From contig NW_027192192.1 in the NCBI RefSeq assembly GCF_041956535.1, positions 871,796-935,795 on the forward strand: a stretch of DNA of 64,000 nucleotides, read 5' to 3'. Below the pieces are notes generated by a model. That model searched no databases. It saw nothing but the letters and a program-made list of their open reading frames with translations, and was not told where the DNA came from. The position numbers were made by a program, and so were the translations under genes. Within the stretch, counting starts at the first letter, position 1. Every line of letters begins with the position of its first letter. Source of the DNA: Calcarisporiella thermophila CBS 279.70 (Eukaryota > Calcarisporiellomycota). Positions 53,318 through 64,000 of this stretch are shown in pieces.

Positions 53318-55447
53318 ATGGATTTGCATTCGCCCACACGTAGCGATGCGAGCGATCGGGATGCTGATAACAAAAAGGAGTTCACAGAAGAGCATCTTGA
53401 GGAAGTCTCCCGCAATATTCAGAGACTTGAACGCTTTCTACAGAAGAAAGATCTGAATGTTATTACGACACCTGGGATGGACTCCGAGCTCGTTAAAAAG
53501 GTGTCTCAGCACCTTGCCCAGGATGTAGGACCTTTTTCCGGCTCTAAAGAACCACTTTCAACTAGTGTCGCCATCCCTCCTGATCCTTCGATTGATGGTA
53601 ATGATTCTGAAGACGCATTTGCAGGTCCAAGCGATGCTACGCGTACCGCTTATGATCTTCAAGGTGCAGATGTTGTGAATGACATCTACAAATGGCATCA
53701 AACACACACACCCTTAAAGCAAGACTCTAACATTCGATCTAAATCATTTTACATACCTCGAAATCACGAACACTCTGATGCACTTGCAAACCTCAACCAA
53801 CCGGGTGGATTCCGTCGCTTCTTTCTCTACAATCAAGCACGACAGTCGGGTCTCTCATTTGCGCCGAAGACCAAACACTTTATAGAATTTCTAGCAGTTA
53901 GTCAACTATATGATTTATTCGCTGGAGAGGACCTGGAAGATACAGAAGAAGATTCGACCACGACCACGACTGACGAGATCTCATCAACTCTACCCTCATC
54001 CGTTACTACAGAGGAGACTCCACTCTTGATTCGGAGGATAAGTCGTAAAAATCTAGATGAAGATCATGGAAAAGCTTCGTATGGGAAGACTGTATTTATG
54101 CTATTCAAGGCTTTCATCGCGAGTGGGATCCTGTTTCTTCCAAAAGCGTGAGTAGAACTCTGTTGCTAATATCTCTCATCGTGTTCGCTTGACCTGTATA
54201 ACCCTTTTTAGCTTTAAAAATGGCGGGATTGTATTTTCAACAGTAGCGATGGTGGTCGTAGCAATTCTATCAACTTGGTCATTCCTACTTCTGGTTGAGT
54301 GTCGAAAAGTGGTTCCAGGGGGGTATGGGGAAATCGGTGGACATCTTTATGGGAGTTGGGCCAAGTGGGCTGTCCTTTTCTCCATCGCGTCTTCACAGGT
54401 AATCTTGGAATGATTTTCACCTTTAGTCGTTCATCGGATTTATATTGATATTTTCTCGCTTTATATCTTAGCTTGGTTTCGTGTGCGGATTTCTTGTTTT
54501 CATTGCGGAGAATCTTCAAGAAGTTATTCTTTCTATCACTAGCCAGAGGCTCTATGTCGAAGAAGGGGCTCTGATTGTCGTTGCAATGTTAATCCTTATG
54601 GGCCTTAGTCTGATTCGTAAATTGCAACGACTTTCCTGGGCTGCAATATTTTCTGACACTCTCATTATAACGGGTCTCTCTTATCTTTACATCTATACAT
54701 CTTCGAAGATCATTACTGAGGGAATCGCCCCTGGCATCCTCACTTTTAATCCAAAATCTTTCGGCATATTCATTGGAACCTCTGTCTTTTCATATGAGGG
54801 GATTGGTTTGATAATCCCAATTCACCAAACAATGCGTGATCCATCAAAGTTTCCGAGAGCACTGGTGACAGTTATCACATGCGTGTGTATCCTCTTAATA
54901 GCTTCTGGCGGCCTGGGCTACCTCGCATTCGGAGAGGATGTGCAGACAATCGTGCTACATAATCTTAATCCAGGTCCGGGCAAAGATATCGTACAGCTTT
55001 TGTATGTGATTGCCGTGATGCTCACTGCGCCACTTGCGCTTTTCCCTGCAACTCGAATAATCGAGACGGGGATTTTCCACACCCGCTCTGGGCGCCATAA
55101 CCCTAGAATCAAGTGGTTGAAAAATGCTGGGCGGATTGGAGTTGTATCATGTGTAGCTTGGGTTGCATATTCGTGCGCGCCCCACTTAGACTTGTTTATA
55201 TCGTTTTTGGGGAGTTTCGCATGTGTCCCGGTAAGTATTATTTGCACAAGGGTTTAGCTATTTCCTGCAACATTGATGAATGCGTCTTTATCTATGATGC
55301 CAGCTCTCACTCATATATCCTCCGCTTTTCCATCTCAAAGCCATTGCCAATACAACACTCACTAAATCACTTGACGTTTTTCTAATTTTCATTGGGATTT
55401 GCACCATGATATTTACTATGTCGGTAACGCTTTCCACCTGGAATTGA
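53318..55447 (+). CDS. Vacuolar amino acid transporter, Avt3/Avt4 (SLC36-like) type
   Basis: Proton-coupled amino acid/auxin permease family member. Exons 53318-54147, 54212-54398, 54472-55230 and 55304-55447 give 639 residues. A long hydrophilic N-terminus (about 250 residues, Ser/Asp/Glu-rich, with ETPLLIRRISRK just before the core) precedes 10-11 membrane helices. Seen: FMLFKAFIASGILFLPKAFK, IGGHLYGSWAKWAVLFSIAS, SWAAIFSDTLIITGLSYLYI, IGTSVFSYEGIGLIIPIHQT, LASGGLGYLAFG-like LIASGGLGYLAFGED, and VMLTAPLALFPATRIIE. The final exon supplies PLSLIYPPLFHLKAIA and the last helix. Avt3/4 export neutral amino acids from vacuoles; that role is inferred. Confidence 0.93.
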
Positions 55448-55735
55448 TTGTGGATATCATCTGCATTATCCTCAAAATTTTGATTTTTGTTAGAGCATTT
55501 CACGTGTTTTGTATATGCTATATTTAACTGTTATTTATCGCTGATATTTTGTTGAACTAAACCATAATATCTTTGATTCTGAGTGGATCCTCAAGTGATA
55601 ATATATATTTATATTTTTAGTGATGATTTTAATACTGTTGATATTCCATAAAGATAAAAAAAGAAAAGATAAATACAACAAAACAAAATAAAATCTTTAC
55701 AAGCTGGAAAATATAGACTATGTACTTCAAGTGAA

Positions 55736-56740
55736 TCACAGGGACTTGACGAAGGCCTCTAATAAATCGTTAAAGTGCTTTAGCTCTCCAAGAAATCCTG
55801 CATTTTCTGGGATGCCATCTACTCCGCTCCCACAGCGGTCTATTAGACTCGCGGCTAGACCATCCACTCCATCCTATTCACAAATGAGATTGTTTGTATT
55901 TGATAAAACTGTAAGTTAGTTTGTACGTATATGGTACCTTTTCGAACCGAGCGTCAGTAGAATAATCCCCGTTAAGAGCCGAGGTTCTCAGAATTTCCAG
56001 GTCAGTCAGGAAACTGTGCGCTTGCTCCAGTTGCTATCCGATTATAAAATCATTGTTAAAAAGCTTTTTGAGATATGAAGAAGGGAGGGGCTAACATTTC
56101 TGCGTCTCTCTTCTTGATGAAAATCTCGCCGGGATGCCTCAAGGTCTTGTAGTACTTCTTCTCTTCGCTTTTGCATATTGAGAAGATCTTGACGCACTTG
56201 GCGTTTATGAATTCTGGCCCTGCGGAGGGAAGTTCGAAGTAGCGAGTGTTCATCAAGAAGATCGCTCTAATAATAATAGAAAAAGAATCAGCAATTCAAA
56301 ATAAAACAATTGCAGATGCAATAATCTACCTGTTCAATAAGTCGGATCTCTAGTTCTTTTCGAAAAAGATCGGCGGCTTTGCGAATCAAGTTATCTTCCA
56401 CGCTTACCCTTTTCAATGAAATGTATTTAGAGGAAAATACAGATATATATAATCTATGTAATACATACATATACTCATCAATGGCAGTAAATATCTTGTC
56501 TCCAACAACATCAATCTCATTTACTTCCTCCTCTTTCTTAATACCCTCTCGTTTTTTCGTCAGTTTATGCACGCGTATATCGACCATTCCGGGTCTTGGT
56601 AACTTGCGAGGACGAGGGCGATCACTATATTCATCATCAGAAAAGGCATCGCTATCTCCCCCGCCACCAGGTGAGCCAAGAGATGAGAGATCATCCTCTC
56701 CATCAGTATCATTTGCATATCTTTTTAGTCTTGAAGTCAT
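55736..56740 (-). CDS. Probable inner kinetochore protein, Ame1/CENP-U (Mis17)-like
   Basis: Five exons (56740-56469, 56408-56330, 56266-56096, 56033-55938, 55873-55736) give 251 residues with all phases matching. The N-terminus is acidic and disordered (DDLSSLGSPGGGGDSDAFSD) followed by RPRPRKLPRPGMVDIRVHKL. Then comes a long coiled coil: IRKAADLFRKELEIRLIEQS, LLRTSLRRARIHKRQVRQDL and LLNMQKRREEVLQDLEASRR. The order (short N-terminal motif, a D-x-I-x-T helix, RKEL-type helix, Arg-rich coil with QxRxxLL) resembles Ame1/CENP-U of filamentous fungi, part of the COMA complex linking Mis12 to centromeric nucleosomes. No catalytic motif is present. Another coiled-coil kinetochore or spindle protein remains possible. 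Confidence 0.5.
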
Positions 56741-56926
56741 TAATCACAACAGAGTTTATGAATGAAGCAATATCTGAGCGAAATTTCAATTTCGCGTCAA
56801 TTGTCCTACAGTATTCCCAATTTTCATAAAAATCAAATGTATTTTGCGCGTTCTCCACATTTTTCAAAGTACAATCTCCAAATTCCTTTTGTTCTCGAAA
56901 TCTTGACTCGTATTTTCCTCCCGACA
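56741..56926. promoter_or_regulatory. Short bidirectional promoter (Ame1-like / EFR3)
   Basis: 186 bases between divergent ATGs; AT-rich, no motif assigned. An in-frame ATG at 56762 could extend EFR3 into it but the extra residues look non-coding. Confidence 0.5.
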
Positions 56927-59887
56927 ATGCACTTCCGAATCAAACATGCCTATTTGATTAACAACTGTTACCCCAAAGCCTCAAATGAGAAGGGACCAAA
57001 GCCAAGTGAACTTTCCTACCTCACCTTCTATGCAAGCTCACGCCCTGCTAAACTCACCAAAGTTGGCAAATACCTCGAACGCAAGGTGAAACGAGATGTG
57101 GCAAAAAATCGAGTGCAGTATGTTTTGTGCTCATTGTTTAATGCTTTATATTAACTATATACATTAATGACATTATTACCATGCCTTTTCTTCACCTTAT
57201 GCCGCCAGAGATAATCAGGTATCTTTGGATATAATGAAGGCTTTGGTCGAAGAGTGCAAGCGTGACCTTAATCTATTTTCGAAAAATATTGTCGCCATAA
57301 TTGATGATATTATCGATACCCGAGAACTAGATACACTGGTGCCTCGTGCATGCGACCTTGTATGTTAAAATTTCTACGAAATGATATTAAGTGCTTATCC
57401 CACTCTCTCGAAATTGTATAGTTTGTTCTGTTCACCAAATACAACAACGGAGCCGTTTTGGGCATGGACACCGAGCTCACGGGTGCATACATACGTCTGA
57501 TTGAGAAGTTTTCAAAGTTTGCTACGAATAAATCTAGCGATAGCACAATTCGCATAAAGTATAGTATTACTATTTGAAATTAACTTGAATTATTATTGAA
57601 GCTTAGAGAACCCTTTTCCTTAAAAAAAAAACAGAGGCCGATTCATTGGCCTAAAGGCTCTTCACGCAGTTGCTTCTTCTGATCCTCTATTTTCGTCTGA
57701 CGCAGCTGCAGAGCTCGAACCGATACTTCTAGCGGTTTTTACCAATCTTTTGGACGCAGAAGGAAAACTTACTGAGCTTCAGAAAAGGTCTTATTTCACT
57801 CGTATTCAATTCTTTTTGTAAAGAATATAGACATGTATTATATCATATAGGAATTCTGAAAGCATGCTTGTTCCCGACAATATCGTTGACCCGGAGAGCC
57901 AGATTGAAGATATCCAATTACTATCATTGCAGGTGCTAACGATGTTACTCAGAAAGTCAAATGCAGTTGATATAATAAGGTCATTGGAACCAATTACTAA
58001 GTAAGAAGACTGACAAAAATAATATCTATATATCCGAAATCTAATCAATACTTTCAAGATTTTTGGATAAAAATGAAAAGTGGTGGCCACCGAATTTTGC
58101 TATAGAGTTAATGCAAGTGTTTGCAACGGGTCTTCAGGTAACCAATAATAGCCTCTGCTTTATTGTCGAATTTTCTTAGTTATTCATTTAATTTTTAGCC
58201 TCAGTACCGCTACATGTTGGTTTCGGACATCCTACGCCGTCTCGATACTAGCTTTGATCGAAAAATCACTGAACGAAACGCCTCACTCGTGTCGATCCTT
58301 GCCTCAATGCTTACCAGTGACTATAACTTTGTTGGCCTCTCTGTCCTTGAAGTACTGAATTCTTTGCTCCACAATTTTATCGAGAGCCTCAAAGGTACAA
58401 AGTTCCGGGAAGAGCCTGTGGAAGAAAAGAAAAGTCTATCTATGGAATACTCGATCCATCAAGGCTTAGTGAAATCAATTGGTAAAGTAATTTATTTGTG
58501 CCTTTTAGCTTCTCACCTCATACATGCTCGACCAAATATTTAGGAGGCCTGGCTGGTCAAATTTATTATAGCAACCAAGTCAACGATGTCATCTCTCATA
58601 TAATCTCCAAGTTAAGGGCAAATACAACTCTTGAAGAGGTAGACGGCGTTCCAATTGGCCAACTACGCAGGGCTCTACTTAGATGTCTCCAGGTGATAAT
58701 TACAACAAATCAAGAGGCCTTGCTCTCATCACAGGAAGACGAAACCACTTTTCGACTTCCATTTGCACTTGACATCTGGACGCCGACCGTGAGTTTATGC
58801 ACGGATTCAGATTATTCAACCAGATTGATATATTCGGAAACGCTGCTAATGTTGCTGAATAGCCATAGGTTTGTATGCATTTAATCACTCTTGATGGTTC
58901 TGCACACAGACTAAATATTCAATCGATAGAATTAAGAGTGGCTTGCTTACCGACCAATATTTTACCTCAACAAAAGATCGCCAATTCCGACTCACCCTCC
59001 ATACGCAGCTCATCGCCTATGCTATGATCTCTAGTTCCAAACCTGCAGATTTCGCGGCGATTCGCTTGATATTGCGGGAATTGCTCGAAAACTTCGAAGA
59101 GGACGAAGCAGTCAAATGCGTGCCACTCCTATTTAAATTGCAAAATATATGTGTTGAGGAGCGACTCATAGGAAATGTACGGCAGCGAGTTTTGAGCACG
59201 ATCATTTTGCAGCATATGCTACTTATTGCAAACGTGTTAGACTCACAGGAACTAAAATCATATCTCGAAGAAGTAAGTTTTAGAGATTTATTTTGAGGAA
59301 ATAAGATTAAACAAAATTTATATCTCCTGGTCGACCCATAGGCGCAAAAACAGAGAATGAGTGATAACCAATGGATTGATTTCTATGAGGACGTTTCCTC
59401 CTCACAGCTTCGGACACTTCCTAGCAGTTTTGAATCTGTTGAATCTGCTGACCAACCACCCGTTACACATTGGATATCACGCGAAGCCTTAGTCCGGGCT
59501 ATTATGCGCGACTCGCGTGTGAGGGATGAAGAAGAGGTTGAAGAGGCCTTGAGCCAGGAGTTTGGCGTGCGTGAGGTTGGAATCTGGCGAAAGCAAGATT
59601 TTCGAATCAGATCAAGCTTTGTTGCTGCTGGAATTGACTTGCGCAATCGATCGCCACTCCCTCTAGATACACCACGGAATTCCTCAATTAAGGTAGAAAA
59701 TTTGCGAGAAGCACTCGAGACAGGAGTTGAATCACCGAGGCGAGAGGGATACGAGGAGAACCAAGAAGCTCCTCAACAGCCAAAGGGACCACGAAAGAGC
59801 GAAGTAGGACGACTACTGGATCTGATCAGCGTGCAGAATGAGGGTGAAGGAACATCACTAATTAATCCGCCATATCGCACCGCTTAA
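56927..59887 (+). CDS. EFR3: Efr3, plasma-membrane scaffold of PI4-kinase Stt4
   Basis: Anchors Stt4/Ypp1 (PI4KIII) at the cell cortex. Ten exons (56927-57117, 57209-57359, 57422-57558, 57635-57787, 57851-58000, 58059-58137, 58199-58481, 58544-58868, 58930-59272, 59342-59887) give 785 residues. The N-terminus is diagnostic: MHFRIKHAYLINNCYPKASN, then EKGPKPSELSYLTFYASSRP and AKLTKVGKYLERKVKRD, including a Cys suited to palmitoylation and a basic patch. Then come NQVSLDIMKALVEECKRDLN and LFSKNIVAIIDDIID, LGMDTELTGAYIRLIEKF, GLKALHAVASSDPLFSSD, and alpha-solenoid helices to about residue 600. The C-terminal tail is Ser/Pro/Glu-rich. The protein is unmistakable despite heavy fragmentation by introns; two introns end in AAG or use 5'SS GTCTTA/GTTTGT. 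Confidence 0.96.
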
Positions 59888-60345
59888 TTGCCTTGAAATA
59901 AATAACCGATATATTTCGTTTAATTATTTACTCTAATCTTAATTGCTATATATTACACTTGTTACAGCTATTATTTATTTGAAAATGTCTTGATTAAGCA
60001 CAAAAAAAAATTAAAGGTACTTTTTCAGGTGTATTTTATCATCGTATATTTTGAATGCTATTTTGTATCCCTAAATACTAAGCGCAATTAGCTCTCTTAA
60101 TGCAACCCCATTTATTAGCTTCTGTTTCGTTCAAAAATATTAGTGGAAGGTAGATTCGCTGATATAAAGATATTCATTTTTTTAAATAATAATCGCCTAT
60201 ATTTGAAAAATAGAAATAAAAATAAAGCATGTAGTGAAGATTTAAGCTGGTGGCAAAGAGAAAAATTTGCATCCAATTCGAGGCAGAGAAAAATAGAATC
60301 GCTGTACCGTAACTAATCTCGTTTCATCTACTACACGCAATCAAG
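59888..60345. other. EFR3-dynamitin intergenic region
   Basis: About 460 AT-rich bases; no gene or motif is seen. Confidence 0.6.
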
Positions 60346-61874
60346 ATGGCGGCAAGCAAATACGCAAATCTGCCGGATATTGTACGTAATATTTTGAACG
60401 GTCCATTTCTAGTATTCCGATGGCTCCATCCTATAATTTGTGGGCTTTATGTTTGAAATTAGAAGAATGATAGATAACTTTTAATGATAAAATAGGACAC
60501 GCAAAATGAAATTTATGAAACTCCAGATATTGAAGTCTCCCGCATACCAAATATCGATAATGAGGTTTGCTTTAGTATCAAAATATAAAGGGTTGTCATT
60601 GGTAATTGTTAACGCGTCATCCATTATAATTTCGTGAATGACTTTTCAATAGATTGAACCATATGAAGAGGAGACAGAGGATATTGAGCGCAAGAAAATT
60701 TCTATTCGAGATGCTACTGAGCGGTTTAAAAATTCCACAGTGGATGCAAGGGATGCATGTGAGCATCTTATATTGTATCAATACGTTTGATTTACCAGAC
60801 TTAACAATTTCTTATAGACTTTTCCGATCAATTATTACGGCGGAAACGCGGGATTCGTACACTCGCTTGCAAAGAAAAATCAGAATCCCATCAAGAAACG
60901 CCCACCCAGCGCTTAAAACGATTAGCTTTTGAAATTCGCGAACTTAGCGATCTGGTGAACACAGAACACTCCCTTTCTGAACCAGACATCTCTAACCAAA
61001 TATCGCAGCTTCAATACGATTTGGATAAAGTCAGCGTGCTTGTTGGAGAGACGGCAGATGGAATGCTGGCAAAAGAAAAGGAGCATGCTAGATTTTTAAT
61101 TAAGCGACTTGAAGAGCTCGAACAAGCAGGCAGTGATAAGAAGGAGAAAGAGTTAAGGGCAGTAGCTCAATCAAAAGAGCAACATTCTACTAAAGCGTCA
61201 CGGTTAAAGGAGAGGGTAGAGAACTTAGAAAGTGCCTTGGGGTCAATAAGTGGACTATTAGAAGAGAGCGTGAGTGTTTCAGGCTATCCTTATTCAATCC
61301 CGATATATTATTGATTTTTATGATGTAGCCGACTCTCATCAACAATAGTCTCATTGCAACTGTGGAAAAGCTTGAGCATCAACTCTCTGTACTTACCCAG
61401 CCGCGGCAGATTGAAGGTATTGCACGGCGTATCAAGCTTCTAATGGCGGAACTCGAGCAAGCAGCTGAATTACAGGCGGCTAAAGAAGCCAACGCGAACC
61501 TTGATGAATCGTCAGAGTCACAATCAGGAAACATACATGCTGTAGAGCATATTAAAGAGAACGAAAAGCTTATCGAGCATCTATCCACTCAGCTTGAGGG
61601 CTTTGACTCGCTTCTCCCTATTACATCTGCACTGCTTGTCCGGCTACAGACGTTGCAGCCTCTGCATATAGAGGCGGAGAAGGTTGGGGAATCAGTGCGT
61701 ACCCTTTCAGGAGAGCAATCTTTACTCAAGGACGAAACACGATCGTTGACAGAAACATGTGCAAGAGTGGAACAAAGTCTAAGGGAAAATGAAGAGGGAG
61801 TTAGAAAAAATATTGCGGTGATCGATGAGAGAATCGCGAGAATCTCCGAGAGAATCAGTAGGCTATCAAAATAG
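60346..61874 (+). CDS. DCTN2: Dynactin subunit 2 (dynamitin / p50 / Jnm1)
   Basis: Shoulder subunit of dynactin, the dynein adaptor. Exons 60346-60381, 60496-60564, 60653-60758, 60818-61269 and 61329-61874 give 402 residues, the usual length. The N-terminal signature MAASKYANLPDIDTQNEIYE with TPDIEVSRI is the dynamitin Arp1-filament-binding segment, recovered only after removing intron 1. RIRDATERF-like ISIRDATERFKNSTVDARDA follows. The rest is coiled coil: LKRLAFEIRELSDLVNTEH, LEHQLSVLTQPRQIEGIARR, and a final helix VIDERIARISERISRLSK. Presence of p50 with an animal-like N-terminus indicates a full dynein-dynactin system. Confidence 0.95.
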
Positions 61875-62039
61875 CTCAATAAATAAATTTTACCGGTGCA
61901 TTTCTCTTGTTTGATTCCATGTTATTTTTATATATGTTCTACCCTGCACTATTTTCCATACGCATTAGTTCGCTCTCGGATAGATTTGGGGTATACGTTT
62001 AAATGGATTTAATTAATTAACAAGCCATTACAATACAAT

Positions 62040-63464
62040 CTACTCCAATATTTTTACAATATCAGAACTAATAGCTGCCACTCTCTTTGAATGGGGGAAG
62101 GCGTTACGCTTCTCACTTAGAAGTCTCTGAACATCTAGCACTGCAGCTAGATCGGAAAGGAAATTATCGGGCGAGAGAAATAGGAAATTGGCAAGTGAGC
62201 ATATCAGGCGATATAAAGTCTCTTCCTCCAGTTCAACTTCAATGCCACGCACAATTACGCTGACACACTCCACTACCCAATCGCCCTCAAGCTCCTCCTC
62301 CACTTTTTCCGTGCTTTTCTGGCCTTTGTGTCTTTTTCTACGCTCCCCGATCCAGGCTGCAAAATTGAAAGCGAGTGAAGCGGCAGTCAAGCGCACCTGA
62401 GAGTCGGGCACATTTGTTAGAGTAGATATAAGAAGTGTAGTGATAGCACTGCGATAGCCAGGGGTGATGAGGAACTGAGTTGCAAGTGGTGGATGAGCAA
62501 AAAGGTTGCAGGCAATCCGGAGTATCATGATATGAACTGGTTTGGGAATATCTTGGGTTTCGTTTACAAGTTTAAAGATACGTAGAAGCGGATCCACTGT
62601 AGAGTTATATTAGAATTAATGAAAATAAACTGATGAAATAAATGGGCAATGAAAATACCATTGAGCAGATAGTATTCTCCAACCGGTGGATTTAATAAAA
62701 GAAGCCTCTGAATGTCGTAGAGAGGAAAATGGTTGACTAGAGGCATGGAATTGCAAAGTAACACTATATGAAAGCTCGGTTATCTTTCTTTTCTAAATAC
62801 TTACTATATATCAAATATGTTGACGCATTTACCAAATAAATTATTCCATGAATTTACGTTAAACTCCCCATCCTTTGGGTTGGATATATATATCTTAGTG
62901 TATTGAAGCGTATTTTTATCAGCTTGGCTGAGCGATATGTTGTTCTCCGCAATAAGTGCGTTCAATTTGATAAATATAGCATCAGCATTTACGTTGGTGA
63001 ACAAGATGGGGGCATTTGAGATAGAATGGAGTTGAGGCAGATGCAATTTGGTATGAGAATGTGCTAGAGTATAAAGAATTAAAAAAAATGACGACGGAGG
63101 ATTACATTAACATGAACTCACGAGGATATGCGCTAAAGAGTGCCAGCTGGATCCCTGTAGCCAATTCACGCGGATCTGCCCCTGAAAATTGATGAACTTT
63201 TTCACCTCCATTTGCAAAGAACATAAAAGTCGGGGTCGCCCTAACTCCATATTGCACACCTGCATCATGCACCATTCCAACATCCACTTTTACGGCAGTA
63301 ATAGGATATTCCGCCTGCTCTACTAATCGATTAAATTCTGGCTCTATTGTACGGCAGGGCGGACAAGTCACTGATGTGAAAAAGACAGCAGCTGCACGGC
63401 TAGTCGACACTAGTGAAGTGAGCTCTACTGCAGAGTATGGATTGTGGATCTTGGGCATATTCAT
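62040..63464 (-). CDS. Thioredoxin-PUL domain protein
   Basis: Exons 63464-63122, 63063-62833, 62763-62659 and 62596-62040 give 411 residues. The N-terminal 110 residues are a thioredoxin fold: AVFFTSVTCPPCRTIEPEFN, VKVDVGMVHDAGVQYGVRA, and cis-Pro at ATPTF; the active site is TCPPC rather than WCGPC. The remainder is a PUL domain (armadillo-like, binds Cdc48/p97 in Ufd3/PLAA): VLLCNSMPLVNHFPLYDIQR with LLLLNPPVGEYY, VDPLLRIFKLV, IMILRIACNLFAHPPLATQF, and RLTAASLAFNFA. Related fungal proteins carry an N-terminal PPPDE peptidase domain; here the protein starts directly at thioredoxin and only 216 bases separate it from the next gene. Role in ubiquitin/SUMO or p97 pathways is inferred. Confidence 0.9.
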
Positions 63465-63680
63465 CTAGATCTACCACTAAAAAATAAACTAAAATCGCTC
63501 AAGAGAATTAGGGGGTTGAGAAAGCTTCATAAAAATTTCTAAAATGGGCTATTTTATTCTTTTTCGACTTCAGCCATTTGACTAATAGTTGTCTCCAGTT
63601 TCGAGAGTATTTCCATATAAAAAATTCTCTGCTTATGACTGGAAAAAATCCAATAGGAAAAATCCATAACAATTAAGAGA
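63465..63680. promoter_or_regulatory. Short bidirectional promoter (thioredoxin-PUL / TRIP4-like)
   Basis: 216 bases between divergent ATGs. A start further upstream for either gene is not supported. Confidence 0.5.
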
Positions 63681-64000
63681 ATGTCAAAAAATGATTTAGA
63701 AAATTGGGCCGTTGATCGGCTGAGCATATTTCTCGGTCTTGACACCGAAACTCTGACAAGCCAGGTGATGCCTTACGTTATGCGAATTTCTGGACCGGAG
63801 CAGACCGTCGAGCACCTACAGGTATATATATATCATTGCATTGAATTATCGCTTCCAAAGCTATAACAATGCACTTTTATTTCTTATTAATAGGAATTGC
63901 TGGGGACAACCCCAGATGCTGCACTTTTTATTCAAGAATTTGTTGAGCGTCGATTTCCTCCTCAGAACATTTCCAAAAATACTACTCCAGCAACAACAGC
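63681..64000 (+). CDS. Activating signal cointegrator 1 (TRIP4/ASC-1, Rqt4-like), 3' truncated by window end
   Basis: Exons 63681-63821 and 63894 onward encode the first ~80 residues. Seen: MSKNDLENWAVDRLSIFLGL, then MPYVMRISGPEQTVEHLQ joined to ELLGTTPDAALFIQEF and VERRFPP, which match the N-terminal block of TRIP4/ASC-1 proteins. TRIP4 is part of the ASC-1/RQT complex that splits collided ribosomes and acts with the ASCC3 helicase. The C2HC5 zinc finger and ASCH domain would lie outside the window, so the call rests on the N-terminus only. Confidence 0.75.

Noticed and set aside
56762-56926. N-terminal extension of EFR3 from an upstream ATG
   Set aside because: The extra 55 residues have no resemblance to Efr3 and would use most of the 186-bp divergent promoter; the ATG at 56927 gives the conserved start.

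Overview
The window is nuclear DNA of a fungus. It holds about 31 protein genes, most cut by short GT-AG introns of roughly 60-90 nt with C/TTAAC- or CTGAC-like branch sites, and I could join exons in frame for nearly all of them. Fungal markers are a HeH-type Src1/Heh inner nuclear membrane protein, a Kre9/Knh1-domain GPI-type wall protein, Slx4, Efr3, an Ame1/CENP-U-like kinetochore protein and an Avt-type vacuolar transporter. Dynamitin, a four-cysteine HscB, a TRIP4/ASC-1 start, a VIP36-type lectin and an SVIP-like p97 cofactor argue against a reduced budding yeast. I cannot fix the phylum; an early-diverging lineage or an intron-rich ascomycete such as Taphrinomycotina is possible.

Layout, left end (1-14 kb): a 5'-truncated class 3 lipase; a PP1 glycogen-targeting subunit (minus strand) between two ORF-poor AT-rich stretches; eIF2B gamma; mitochondrial ribosomal protein uS12m; and a 1160-residue intronless orphan protein with a tryptophan-containing internal repeat.

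Middle (14-37 kb): a TALE homeodomain protein, transportin/Kap104, a very Ala/Glu-rich PH-domain protein with strong codon bias, and a 2.6-kb gap with a GC-rich core. Then OPA3 (-), Sar1, Got1, Las1 (-), a Snf5/Sfh1 protein (-), a prokaryote-style phosphoribosyltransferase with introns, an SVIP-like protein (-) and casein kinase I.

Right part (37-64 kb): Golgi Gda1, Slx4, an L-type lectin (-), Jac1/HscB, Src1/Heh (-), Glo3 ArfGAP (-), Med8, a Knh1-like wall protein (-), a small orphan ORF, a PQ-loop transporter (-), an Avt3/4-like transporter, an Ame1/CENP-U-like protein (-), Efr3, dynamitin, a thioredoxin-PUL protein (-) and the first exons of TRIP4.

There is no operon logic, but several secretory-pathway genes occur in the window: Sar1, Got1, Gda1, VIP36-type lectin and Glo3. 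Three gene pairs share divergent promoters of only about 190-215 bp. I saw no rRNA or tRNA gene, no CRISPR array and no intact transposon. The most unusual items are the phosphoribosyltransferase with an altered PRPP loop, the SVIP-like protein, the thioredoxin-PUL protein without a PPPDE domain, and the 1160-residue orphan.
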